Source of the DNA: Sphingomonas sp. AOB5
GTDB taxonomy: Bacteria > Pseudomonadota > Alphaproteobacteria > Sphingomonadales > Sphingomonadaceae
DNA length: 40,208 bases
Assembly: GCF_029433115.1 (NCBI RefSeq)
Contig: NZ_JARNTV010000033.1
Coordinates: 1 to 40,208, forward strand
Direction of reading: 5' to 3'
In this document: positions 24,421-32,216 of the stretch, in pieces
How positions within the stretch are numbered: position 1 is the stretch's first letter
Layout of the letters: each line of letters begins with the position of its first letter
Program-made: the position numbers and the translations under genes
The notes under the pieces: model-generated
Told to the model about the DNA's origin: nothing
Database searches by the model: none
What the model saw: only the letters and a program-made list of their open reading frames with translations

Positions 24421-25944
24421 TCAGCCGGTCCGGCGGACCTGCGGCTTCGGCGCCGGATGGCGATCGAGAATGGCGTCCAGATGCGCGCGCGTATCGTGCG
24501 CCGAGTCCGCGATGTTTCGGGTTTCCAGCGGATCGGTTGCGAGATCGTAGAGTTCCCATGACCGCGCGCCGGTCTTCTGGTTGGTCCAGCGCACCAGCCG
24601 GTAGCGTTCGGTGCGGATCGCCTGCCCCAACCAGTCGCCGCGCGGATAGGCGTGATAGGCATGGTCGCGCACGCGCTTCACCGGATCGCGCAGCACCGGG
24701 GCCAGGCTGACCCCGTCGATCGGCTGCGGCCCCATCGGCGCGGCGATGCCCGCCAGCGCGGCGAGCGTGGGGTAGATGTCCACCGTCTCGGCAAGCTGGC
24801 CGGTGGTCTTGCCCGCGGCCACGCCCGGGCCCGCAAAGATCAGCGGGATATGCGTCGCCTGCTCGAAATTGGTGTGTTTGGTCCACAGGCCGTGATCGCC
24901 CAGATGGAAGCCGTGATCGCCCCACAGCACCACGACCGTGTCATCGGCGAGGCCGTCGCGATCCAGCGCGTCGAGCAGCTTCCCGATCTGCGCATCGACA
25001 TAGGAGACGCTGGCATAATAGCCGTGGATCAGCTTGCGCTTGAGTTCGGGATCGAACTCGGCACCCGGCACGCCGACCGGCACTTCGCGCCATGCCTCGA
25101 TCTCGCCGCCCTTCTTGCCGGCATAGGCGGGGGCACCGGCGGGCAGTTGCTCGAACTGAGGCATCGGCAGCTTCGCCGAATCGTACAGGTCCCAATATTT
25201 GCGGGGCACCGAAAAGGGCATGTGCGGCCGCGCAAAGCCAACCGCGAGGAAGAAGGGTTGCGCCTGCCCCTTCAGCGCATTTAGCCGCCCCGCCGCATAG
25301 GCCGAGACCCGGCCATCGGCATAGGCGGTGTCCGGCAGGTCGGTCGCTTCCCATGCCGCGCCCTTGGCCAAAGTGCGGGCATAAACGAACGGATCGCCTT
25401 CGCCGCCGGGCACTTCCTCGAACAGTGCCTCTTCGCGCGTCGGCACGCCGCCGGTGCTGCCGGGGTCGTTATATTCGATCAGCTTGTCGCGGTGATGCGG
25501 GACCGACCAGCCGGCTTTGTCGTCATGGGTGCCATGGCCGATATGATAGACCTTGCCCATGCTTTCGGTGTGATAGCCCGCGGCAAGGAAATGCTGCGGC
25601 AGGGTGACCGCGTTCGGCAGCACGTCGCGCAGGTTCACGCCGAAATCATAGATGCCGGTGGAGGTCGAGCGCGATCCGGTCATCAGGTTGAAGCGGCTGG
25701 GCGCACACACCGCCTGATTGGCATAGGCCGCGCGGAACGACGTGCCGCGCGCCATCAGCCGATCGATATTGGGCGAGATCGCGACAGGATCGCCATAGCC
25801 GTGCAAGGCCGGTTTCAGATCGTCGACCAGGATCATCAGGATGTTCGGATGCTTGCGCTTGCCGAAGCGCGAGGCGACCGGGACCAGCCCGTTCGCCGTC
25901 GCCGCGGTCAGCATCGCCGAGTTCAGAAACTGGCGGCGATTCAT
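24421..25944 (-). CDS. Exported type I sulfatase, iduronate-2-sulfatase-like
   Basis: A 507-residue sulfatase. The start MNRRQFLNSAM is a twin-arginine-type signal. Metal-binding VDDLKPALHGYGD begins near residue 40. The activation motif CAPSR is at 80-84, with Cys80 the formylglycine precursor. GKVYHIGHG, FARPHMPF and LWGDHGFHLGDHG are the metal and substrate motifs expected for the iduronate-2-sulfatase-like subgroup. The gene is complete. It closes the galactose block, and upstream it has a half copy of the galactose-cluster operator word. It probably removes sulfate from the imported or captured glycan. It depends on an FGE such as that at 14545. Confidence 0.93.
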   Translation of the reverse strand: MNRRQFLNSAMLTAATANGLVPVASRFGKRKHPNILMILVDDLKPALHGYGDPVAISPNIDRLMARGTSFRAAYANQAVCAPSRFNLMTGSRSTSTGIYDFGVNLRDVLPNAVTLPQHFLAAGYHTESMGKVYHIGHGTHDDKAGWSVPHHRDKLIEYNDPGSTGGVPTREEALFEEVPGGEGDPFVYARTLAKGAAWEATDLPDTAYADGRVSAYAAGRLNALKGQAQPFFLAVGFARPHMPFSVPRKYWDLYDSAKLPMPQFEQLPAGAPAYAGKKGGEIEAWREVPVGVPGAEFDPELKRKLIHGYYASVSYVDAQIGKLLDALDRDGLADDTVVVLWGDHGFHLGDHGLWTKHTNFEQATHIPLIFAGPGVAAGKTTGQLAETVDIYPTLAALAGIAAPMGPQPIDGVSLAPVLRDPVKRVRDHAYHAYPRGDWLGQAIRTERYRLVRWTNQKTGARSWELYDLATDPLETRNIADSAHDTRAHLDAILDRHPAPKPQVRRTG

Positions 25945-26002
25945 CGCGGCTGGCCGATCATGCCTCTCCCGATCCCTGCTGATTGCGAGACAGGTAATTA
26001 CA

Positions 26003-26011
26003 ACATTTATC
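26003..26011 (-). promoter_or_regulatory. Half-site of the galactose-cluster operator
   Basis: On the minus strand GATAAATGT is identical to the right half of the element at 21206-21225, while the left half is not conserved. It lies 59 bp before the sulfatase start. Only nine bases match, so this is weak evidence that the sulfatase joins the same regulon. Confidence 0.25.
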
Positions 26012-26072
26012 AGATGATTGATGCAAGCCGTTTCTGACGGCGATGCGGTGGATCGATCAGGCCGTCAGAGGA

Positions 26073-26726
26073 TCAGAGATACAGCCGCGCCGCCGCCATC
26101 TTGCCGGTCGCGCCGCGCTCATAGACCGCCAGCGCCGGGCGGCCCGAGGGCATATAGGCCTCCAGCGCGCAGATGCGGCCGTCATCGGCCATGTTACAAT
26201 ATTTGAGCTTGATGCCGCCGGTCTGGAAGAATTTGGTGAAATCCTCGCGCAGCCGCTCGCGGCCCTGAAAGGTGTCACCATTGGAATGCTGCAGATAGCC
26301 ATCGGCTTCCCACAGATCGAGCGTCGCCTCGAGATCGGCCGAAGCGATGGTGGGGAAATAGCGGGCGATGATGTCGCCGGGTTCGCGCGACGGGACCAGC
26401 GTCTCGTCGACCGGGAGGATCGGGCCGCGATCCTCGATCCATTGATGCTGGGCATAGAGCCGCGCATGCGGCTGGCCGTCGCGTTCGAGGAACACGATGC
26501 CGACCGGCTGTTCCTGTCCGCCTTCGGCCGGTGTGTAGGCATATTCCTCGATCCGGCGTCCATCGCCCTCGGTGACTGCGACGAGGCGCACGGATGCCCA
26601 TTCGTCGCTGGTCGGCCAGGCGCGGCTGCGCGCCTCGACTTCGGCCGGGGCCACGGGGCCGGTGAAGGGATCGTCGATACTGGTCTGGCTGCGCAGCTTC
26701 GTCGCCAGTGTTTCCGCTTCGCTCAC
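26073..26726 (-). CDS. SnoaL/NTF2-like protein
   Basis: A 217-residue cytoplasmic protein with no signal peptide. The C-terminal half resembles the SnoaL/NTF2 cone fold: PGDIIARYFPTIASADLEATLDLW, FQGRERLREDF and a final ARLYL strand. The N-terminal half (VEARSRAWPTSDEWASVRL) may be a second related domain. GTG 26726 is chosen because GAGG lies 8 nt upstream; a longer frame would run into the receptor gene. Its start follows a terminator hairpin at 26747-26772. The role is unknown; such folds serve as isomerases, hydratases or binding proteins in small-molecule catabolism. Another SnoaL-like gene lies at 36703. Confidence 0.78.
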   Translation of the reverse strand: MSEAETLATKLRSQTSIDDPFTGPVAPAEVEARSRAWPTSDEWASVRLVAVTEGDGRRIEEYAYTPAEGGQEQPVGIVFLERDGQPHARLYAQHQWIEDRGPILPVDETLVPSREPGDIIARYFPTIASADLEATLDLWEADGYLQHSNGDTFQGRERLREDFTKFFQTGGIKLKYCNMADDGRICALEAYMPSGRPALAVYERGATGKMAAARLYL

Positions 26727-26738
26727 GCTGGAACCTCG

Positions 26739-26772
26739 AAAGAAAGGGCCGGGCGGTTTGCGCCGCCCGGCC
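26739..26772 (-). terminator. Intrinsic terminator between receptor and SnoaL-like gene
   Basis: Read on the minus strand: GGCCGGGCGG, loop of six, CCGCCCGGCC, then CTTTCTTT. The 10-bp stem is perfect and the tail moderately T-rich. The next start codon (GTG 26726) is about 13 nt beyond, leaving room only for its ribosome-binding site. This is the same layout as the terminator at 6299. Confidence 0.8.
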
Positions 26773-26784
26773 GTAGGGGGAGTG

Positions 26785-29106
26785 TCAGAACTTGAAGCTG
26801 GCGCGCACGCCATAGGTCCGCGGCGGGCGGAGCGAGACATAGACGGTCTGCACCACCGGACGCGAAATGCCCGAGGAGAGAACCTCGACATCCTCGATAT
26901 TGTTGATGAAGGCCGTCAGCGACCAGCGATTGTCCGGCGCCTGCAGCGTCAGCGACGCATCGCTCATCATGTAGCCGCCCTGATGCAGCTCGGGCAGATA
27001 TTCGAGGCTGATGAAGCGCGACGTCTCGAGACGGGTACGGGCACCCGCGACCAGCTGATAATCGCCGCCCAGATCGAACACATGCTCGTACGAGATGTTC
27101 GCGGTCCATTCGGGCGCGTTGATCTGCTGCATGCCCGAACAGTCGATTTGATAGAGCAACGCAGGCGCCGCGACCGGAACCGAGGTGTTGAGCGCGGAGG
27201 CGCAACCCGAGCGGATCGTGCCGCCGCCCGCCGCGATCGCGACGAACTTCAGCGAGTCGTAGCGCGCGCGCAGATACTGGACGTTGGCGGTGAAGGTGTC
27301 GTTCGGCGTCGGCGCGAACACCAGCTCGGCTTCGGCGCCGTACATATGGCCCTGACCCGCATTCACCGTCGTGCCGCCCGCGGTATAGGTGCCCGAGATG
27401 ATCTGGACCGGGCCGACGAAGCTGATCTGCTGGTCCTTATACTTCCAGTAGAAGGCCTCGACGTTGAACTGCAGCCGGTTGTCGAGGAAGCGGTTCTTCG
27501 ATCCGATCGTATAGGCGGTCAGCGTTTCGGGCTTGTAGGTGTTGGCGCCGTTCGCCGCGGCGAAGAAGCCGCCCGCCTTGAAGCCGGTCGCGACGTTCGC
27601 AAAGAGCAAGGACTGCGGACCCGCGTCGAACTCGACGCCCGCCTTCCACGTCACCTTGTCGTTCGACAGGCTGCCATTGACGGTATAGCCGACCGGCGTG
27701 GTCAGGCCGAACGGACCGATCAGCTGGACCGGCGACTGCATCGTGCGCTTGTCGGTGGTGTAGCGCGCACCGGCGACGACGCGGAACCGGTCGCTGGCGT
27801 TGAGGGTCAGCTGGCCGAACACCGCCTGGCTGTCCGCAACCAGATGCGGCTGGTAGCGCGTGTCGGAGATGCGGCCCTGGAAGAAGGTCTGCTGGGTCGC
27901 GTCCTGATTTTCGTGGAAGATATACGCGCCGATCACATAGTTGATCAGGTTGTTGCCGTTCGAGGTCAGGCGCGCCTCGACCGACATCTGATCGCTGTCC
28001 TCGGTCACGTCGCCGCGGAAGCCGGTGTGGTAGAAACGGAAGTGCGGCTTGCTCTTGCGCCATGCCGGGATGACGGTGAGCGTGGCGAAGCCGAGATCGC
28101 CTTCGACCGTGGCGCTCAGGCCATAGAAGGTGCTGTCGTTGAAGCCATCGGTCGAGGGCGGGGTGACGCAGCTGGTGGCATAGGGCGTGGTGACGAAATT
28201 GCCGCCGCAGAAGGGCGGTGCCGTCAGCGTCGCGGTCTTGGCGGTCAGCACAGCGATGCTGATCGGATCCGAACCGTCGATGCGGCGATCGAGCGCCGGC
28301 GCGTTGGGCACGAACACGCCGGGCGCGAGATAGGAGGCCTGACCCTTGCCGCCCTGATGGAAATAGTCGCCGACGAAATAGATCGACCAGGTGCTGCTCG
28401 GCTGGATCAGCAGCGAGGCGCGGAACGCCTGGCCGACTTCGTCGTCATAACCCTGCGACGAATAGCCGTCGCGGCTGACCACCTGACCGGCGAAGCGGAA
28501 GCCGACCGTGTCGCTGAAGCCGACATTGATCGCGCCGCTGGCCTTGATCGTGTTGTAGTTGCCGTACTCGGCGGTCAGGTTGCCGCCGAAGGTACCCAGC
28601 TCGGGCTTCTTGGGCAGGATGTTGATCGCGCCGCCGGTGGCGTTGCGGCCGTACAGGGTGCCCTGCGGTCCCTTGACCACTTCGACGCGCTCGAGGTCGT
28701 AGAAGGTGCCGACCGGGGCGTTCGGGCGGGCGACGTTGACGCCGGCAAAGTTGAACGCGACCGGGTTTTCGCCGAACGCGTTGCCCTGAAGCGTGCCGAC
28801 GCCGCGCAGATAGATGCTGGTCGCCGAGCCGCCGATCGGCTGGATCACCAGCGACGGGACGAGCTTGGTCAGGTTGTTGGTGTCGCTGACGCCGGCGTTG
28901 ATCAGGTCGTCGCCGGTGACGGCACTTACCGGCACCGCGGCACGCTGGAGATTCTCCTCGCGGCGCTGGGCCGTGACGACGATGTCGACGATGCCGCCCG
29001 CCGTGGCGGTTTCTTCGCTCTGCCCGGCGGTGTCGCTCTGCGCATGCGCAGTCCCCGCGAACAGCGCGCAGGCGGCTGCCGAAATAAGCAGTCTGGTGAT
29101 CTTCAT
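26785..29106 (-). CDS. TonB-dependent receptor, small-molecule/siderophore-like type
   Basis: A 773-residue outer-membrane receptor. The signal peptide ends near residue 23 (AHAQ). The plug starts at IVDIVVTAQRREENLQ and includes IYLRGVGT and VEVVKGPQGTLYGRNATGGAINI; the barrel ends PRTYGVRASFKF. This plug wording marks the large sphingomonad receptor group annotated as iron-complex receptors, many of which sit in catabolic clusters and carry organic substrates. ATG 29106 has GGGAGGGG upstream. It lies downstream of the DenD-like gene (49 bp gap). It probably imports the substrate of region C. The ligand is unknown. Confidence 0.94.
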   Translation of the reverse strand: MKITRLLISAAACALFAGTAHAQSDTAGQSEETATAGGIVDIVVTAQRREENLQRAAVPVSAVTGDDLINAGVSDTNNLTKLVPSLVIQPIGGSATSIYLRGVGTLQGNAFGENPVAFNFAGVNVARPNAPVGTFYDLERVEVVKGPQGTLYGRNATGGAINILPKKPELGTFGGNLTAEYGNYNTIKASGAINVGFSDTVGFRFAGQVVSRDGYSSQGYDDEVGQAFRASLLIQPSSTWSIYFVGDYFHQGGKGQASYLAPGVFVPNAPALDRRIDGSDPISIAVLTAKTATLTAPPFCGGNFVTTPYATSCVTPPSTDGFNDSTFYGLSATVEGDLGFATLTVIPAWRKSKPHFRFYHTGFRGDVTEDSDQMSVEARLTSNGNNLINYVIGAYIFHENQDATQQTFFQGRISDTRYQPHLVADSQAVFGQLTLNASDRFRVVAGARYTTDKRTMQSPVQLIGPFGLTTPVGYTVNGSLSNDKVTWKAGVEFDAGPQSLLFANVATGFKAGGFFAAANGANTYKPETLTAYTIGSKNRFLDNRLQFNVEAFYWKYKDQQISFVGPVQIISGTYTAGGTTVNAGQGHMYGAEAELVFAPTPNDTFTANVQYLRARYDSLKFVAIAAGGGTIRSGCASALNTSVPVAAPALLYQIDCSGMQQINAPEWTANISYEHVFDLGGDYQLVAGARTRLETSRFISLEYLPELHQGGYMMSDASLTLQAPDNRWSLTAFINNIEDVEVLSSGISRPVVQTVYVSLRPPRTYGVRASFKF

Positions 29107-29155
29107 ATTCCCCTCCCTCATTTGGGTTAGTCGTTTGAGCGCCGGATGTTTCCGG

Positions 29156-30136
29156 TCAGCTGTTGGTGAAAAGTCCGTCCTTGAGTGTTTCGCGTTCGAT
29201 GCCGAGCGCCGCGAAAGCAGCGGCGACCAGCGTCGCGACGTCGCCGTCGTGCTTGAAACCCGCCCGGTCCGCGGCTGCGGTCTCCAGCGGCGGATTGGCC
29301 GCGAACATCGCTTCCAACGGGGCGTCGGGCGCGTAGCTGATCAGATCGGTATCCGCGCCCGCCCAGTCGGCGACGGCCGCCACGAGTTCGTCGAGGCGGA
29401 TGCGCAGCGCAGGCAAGGTCACCGCGCGGCCCGCGGGCATGGCATGCCCGTCGAAGCTTCCGGCATAATCGAGATTGGCGGCGCAGCGATCGACCGACAT
29501 CGCCCAGATCGTGCCGCCGGGCGACACCGGCACCACGAACGGGCGGTGCGCGGCGAGATGGTGGAACAGCTCGCTCATGAAGGCCGACTTCATGCCCGAA
29601 GGCCCCATCGGCCGCGCGAGAATGCCGGGCAGGCGCAAGGTCACCGCATCGACCATCCCGCGGCGATGGAGATCGGCCAGCGCGATCTCCATCATCAGCT
29701 TGTGCGCGCCATAGGTCATGCCCGGCGCTAGCGGCGTGGCGTCGTCGACCCGCGCCGGCAGGTCCGCGCCGAACACCGCGATGGTGCTGGTATAGACGAT
29801 GCGGGGACGCTGCGACCGCGCGGCGGCGGATTCGAACAGCGCCAGAGTCGCATCGACATTCACCGCGCGCGACAGCTCGTAATTGCCCTCCGCCGCGCCG
29901 CCGGGAACGGCCGCGAGGTGATATAGGACATCCACGCCACCCGCAGTCGCCGCGCCGCGTACGCCGGGATCGGTCAGATCGCCTGCGATCGGGTGGACGC
30001 GCGGGTCGCTATACTCGGGCAGATGCGCATCGACCGCGCGGATCGCGGCGATATCGCCCGATGCGAGCAGCCGGTCGACGAGGCGCCGCCCGACAAAGCC
30101 GCCCGCTCCGGTGACGGTGATGGTGCGTCCCGCCAT
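29156..30136 (-). CDS. Extended SDR, NAD-dependent epimerase/dehydratase, DenD-like
   Basis: A 326-residue cytoplasmic oxidoreductase. The NAD-binding GAGGFVG is at 10-16, the catalytic Ser near 117 (YTSTIAVFG) and the YxxxK pair at Tyr142 and Lys146 (YGAHK). Wording such as LAAVPGGAAEGNYELSRAVNVD resembles D-erythronate dehydrogenase (DenD)-type proteins, which oxidise a sugar-acid alcohol. No kinase or isomerase of that pathway is seen here, so I keep the name general. ATG 30136 lies 5 nt after the SMP-30 stop; GTG 30145, overlapping that stop, is the alternative. It is co-directional and probably co-transcribed with the SMP-30 gene. Confidence 0.85.
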   Translation of the reverse strand: MAGRTITVTGAGGFVGRRLVDRLLASGDIAAIRAVDAHLPEYSDPRVHPIAGDLTDPGVRGAATAGGVDVLYHLAAVPGGAAEGNYELSRAVNVDATLALFESAAARSQRPRIVYTSTIAVFGADLPARVDDATPLAPGMTYGAHKLMMEIALADLHRRGMVDAVTLRLPGILARPMGPSGMKSAFMSELFHHLAAHRPFVVPVSPGGTIWAMSVDRCAANLDYAGSFDGHAMPAGRAVTLPALRIRLDELVAAVADWAGADTDLISYAPDAPLEAMFAANPPLETAAADRAGFKHDGDVATLVAAAFAALGIERETLKDGLFTNS

Positions 30137-30141
30137 CGCGC

Positions 30142-31161
30142 TCACCAGTAGATCAGCGGCTGGCCGGCGACCGGCGAGCGGAAGAAGGGAATGGTCGAGC
30201 CGCGCAGCGACCCGAGATAGACGGTCTGCAGATCGGGTCCGCCAAAGGTGATGCTGGCCATCCACGGCGCGAGCGTGCCGGTGGCGCCGGCCATCAGTTC
30301 GGGCGTGACGCAGCCTTCCTCCCATGCCTTGTCGAGCGCGGCATTACCGACGGGATCGCCATCGTCGATGAGGGTCAGCAGATCGCCTTCGGGCGTGATC
30401 GCGATCAGCCGGTCGGCCATGATCAGGGTCGACCAGAGATTGCCATAGGCATCGAACGCGATGCCGTCGCAGAAGCCGCCGACATTGCTGGGGCCATAGG
30501 TTTCGCGATGGGTGAGATCGCCATCGGCGCCGACGCGGAAGCGGGTGATCTTCCGCGCGGTGGTCTCCGCGACGTAGAGCCATTCCTCCGCGGGATCGAA
30601 GCGCAGTTCGTTGGTGCCGCACAGCCCGTCGGCGACGATGCGGACGCCGCGATCGTCGATCAGCGCGATATAGCCGTCGGTGCTCATCGTCTCGACGTGG
30701 CGCGTCCATGGCACCATCTGCGTCGTGACGGTGAGCCACAGCCGGCCCTTGCTGTCGCGGGTGACGAAATTGGCCTTGCCGAGCGGACGGCCATCGATCG
30801 AATCGAGCAGCGTCCGGGTCCGCCCGTCGCGCGTCATCAGCTCGAGCGTGTCGGTGCCGAAATTGGCGATCAGGAAATTGCCATCGGCATCGAAGGCGAG
30901 GCCGTTGGGCAGCGAGCCCTGGGTGTTGACGTAGCGATCGACGAAGGAACTGCCGCCTTCGGCGCGATCGATATCCTGAAGGATCAGCCGCTGGCTGCCG
31001 TCCGGCGCGATGCGGACCACGCCGCCGCGGGCATCCGCAGACCAGATCGTGCCGTCGCGCTCGGCGAGGATGCATTCCGGACGCTCGAGATCATGACCGA
31101 TCGTTCCGATCGCATTGCGATCGGGTTGCCAGTCGATCAGCGGATTGCGCCTCGCCGAAAT
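30142..31161 (-). CDS. SMP-30/gluconolactonase-family hydrolase, probable ATT start
   Basis: A propeller lactonase or esterase of about 339 residues. The first ATG, GTG or TTG in frame is GTG 31020, but clear family sequence continues upstream of it: RNPLIDWQPD, GHDLERPECILAERDGTIW, then SADARGGV. That stretch includes Glu29, the expected metal ligand, so a start at 31020 would give a crippled enzyme. ATT 31161 is preceded by GAGGAGAGG at normal spacing and is the best start. Other ligands lie in GTNELRFD and GFCDGIAFD. The substrate is a lactone or ester of the region C pathway. It is probably followed in one transcript by the DenD-like gene and the receptor. Confidence 0.85.
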   Translation of the reverse strand: MSARRNPLIDWQPDRNAIGTIGHDLERPECILAERDGTIWSADARGGVVRIAPDGSQRLILQDIDRAEGGSSFVDRYVNTQGSLPNGLAFDADGNFLIANFGTDTLELMTRDGRTRTLLDSIDGRPLGKANFVTRDSKGRLWLTVTTQMVPWTRHVETMSTDGYIALIDDRGVRIVADGLCGTNELRFDPAEEWLYVAETTARKITRFRVGADGDLTHRETYGPSNVGGFCDGIAFDAYGNLWSTLIMADRLIAITPEGDLLTLIDDGDPVGNAALDKAWEEGCVTPELMAGATGTLAPWMASITFGGPDLQTVYLGSLRGSTIPFFRSPVAGQPLIYW

Positions 31162-31181
31162 GGAACCTCTCCTCGTTTCGT

Positions 31182-31203
31182 TGGCGCACCTATAGTCGCG
31201 CCA
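31182..31203. promoter_or_regulatory. Inverted repeat TGGCGC-N10-GCGCCA
   Basis: A perfect 6-bp dyad with a 10-bp spacer lies in the 71-bp gap between LysR and the SMP-30 gene, 20 bp upstream of the ATT start. The centre holds ACTATAGG on the minus strand, a possible -10-like element. It may be a regulator site for the SMP-30/DenD/receptor operon. GC-rich dyads arise easily here, so confidence is limited. Confidence 0.35.
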
Positions 31204-31232
31204 GAACGGAGTGGTTCGTGTTTCGGCGGATA

Positions 31233-32165
31233 TCAGCTATCGGCGAGAGCCTCGAGCGTCTGGGGTTCGCCCGCATGGCTTTGGAATTGCTCGACAATCC
31301 AGCGCAACGCCATGTCGTCATCGCAGGAACGGTGCCACTGAATCGTCTGGCGGATCGGCGGGATCTCCACCGGAACCGGGAAGATCGACAGCGGCAGCAC
31401 CTCGGCCAGCATCTCCGCCATGTGGCGATGGACGGTCGCGATACGGTTGGTCCCGATCACCATCGACGGCACCAAGGTGAAGGACGGCGACCAGATCTCG
31501 ACCCGGCGGCGCACCTGCTGCGAATGGAGCAGGAAGTCCTCGACCGAAGGCACGCGCGCCTTGCCGAACTGGACCGCGACATGGCCGAGCTGCTGGAAGA
31601 TTTCCAGATCGAGGCCATTGGCGAGATGCGGATTGCCGCTCCAGCCGATCACCACGAAATCGTCCTCGAACACCTGCTTGAACGGGTGGTTGGGCGACAT
31701 GGCGGTATCGATGGTGAGCAGCAGGTCGATCTCGCGCCGTTCGATCCGCTCCTGCAGCCGTTCGTCGAGGGCCTGGAATTCGAGGCGGATATGGGGCGCC
31801 TGTGCCGCGATCGCGCGCAGCGCTGCGGGAAGCCGAACCATGATCGCATAATCCGACGCGGCGATGACGAAGGTCCGGTCCGACGTCGCCGGATCGAAGG
31901 AAGGCGGCGTCGCGATCTGTGACTTGATCTGGAGGAGCACCGCACGCACCGGCTCGGCAAGCTGTTCGGCGCGCGGGGTCAGCACCATCTTGCGGCCGGT
32001 GTTGACGAGCAGTTCGTCGTCGAAGAATTCGCGCAGCCGCCCCAGCGCGCCGCTCATCGCCGACTGGCTGAGGAACAGCCGCTCCGCCGCGATCGATACG
32101 TTGCGCTCGGCAATCAGCGCATCGAGCGCCACGAGCAAATTGAGGTCGAGCCTTCCGAACCGCAT
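31233..32165 (-). CDS. LysR-family transcriptional regulator
   Basis: A 310-residue LysR regulator of the NodD/NahR/LinR-like branch. The start MRFGRLDLNLLVALDALIAE leads into the winged helix (RLFLSQSAMSGALGRLREFFDDELLV, about residues 27-52). The effector domain begins near residue 90 (FDPATSDRTFVIAASDYA). ATG 32165 has AAGGAG upstream; an ORF extension of 16 residues lacks support. This branch commonly responds to aromatic effectors, consistent with a catabolic cluster. It lies between the amidohydrolase group and the SMP-30 operon, all leftward, and probably controls both arms of region C. Confidence 0.92.
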   Translation of the reverse strand: MRFGRLDLNLLVALDALIAERNVSIAAERLFLSQSAMSGALGRLREFFDDELLVNTGRKMVLTPRAEQLAEPVRAVLLQIKSQIATPPSFDPATSDRTFVIAASDYAIMVRLPAALRAIAAQAPHIRLEFQALDERLQERIERREIDLLLTIDTAMSPNHPFKQVFEDDFVVIGWSGNPHLANGLDLEIFQQLGHVAVQFGKARVPSVEDFLLHSQQVRRRVEIWSPSFTLVPSMVIGTNRIATVHRHMAEMLAEVLPLSIFPVPVEIPPIRQTIQWHRSCDDDMALRWIVEQFQSHAGEPQTLEALADS

Positions 32166-32216
32166 CCTGATCTCCTTGGCACCCTTATCGGCCCGAGGCG
32201 GAAACGGGTCCATAGG

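Noticed and set aside
26572..29130. An 852-codon plus-strand frame opposite the second TonB receptor
   Set aside because: It is a shadow of the receptor, with no recognisable motifs.
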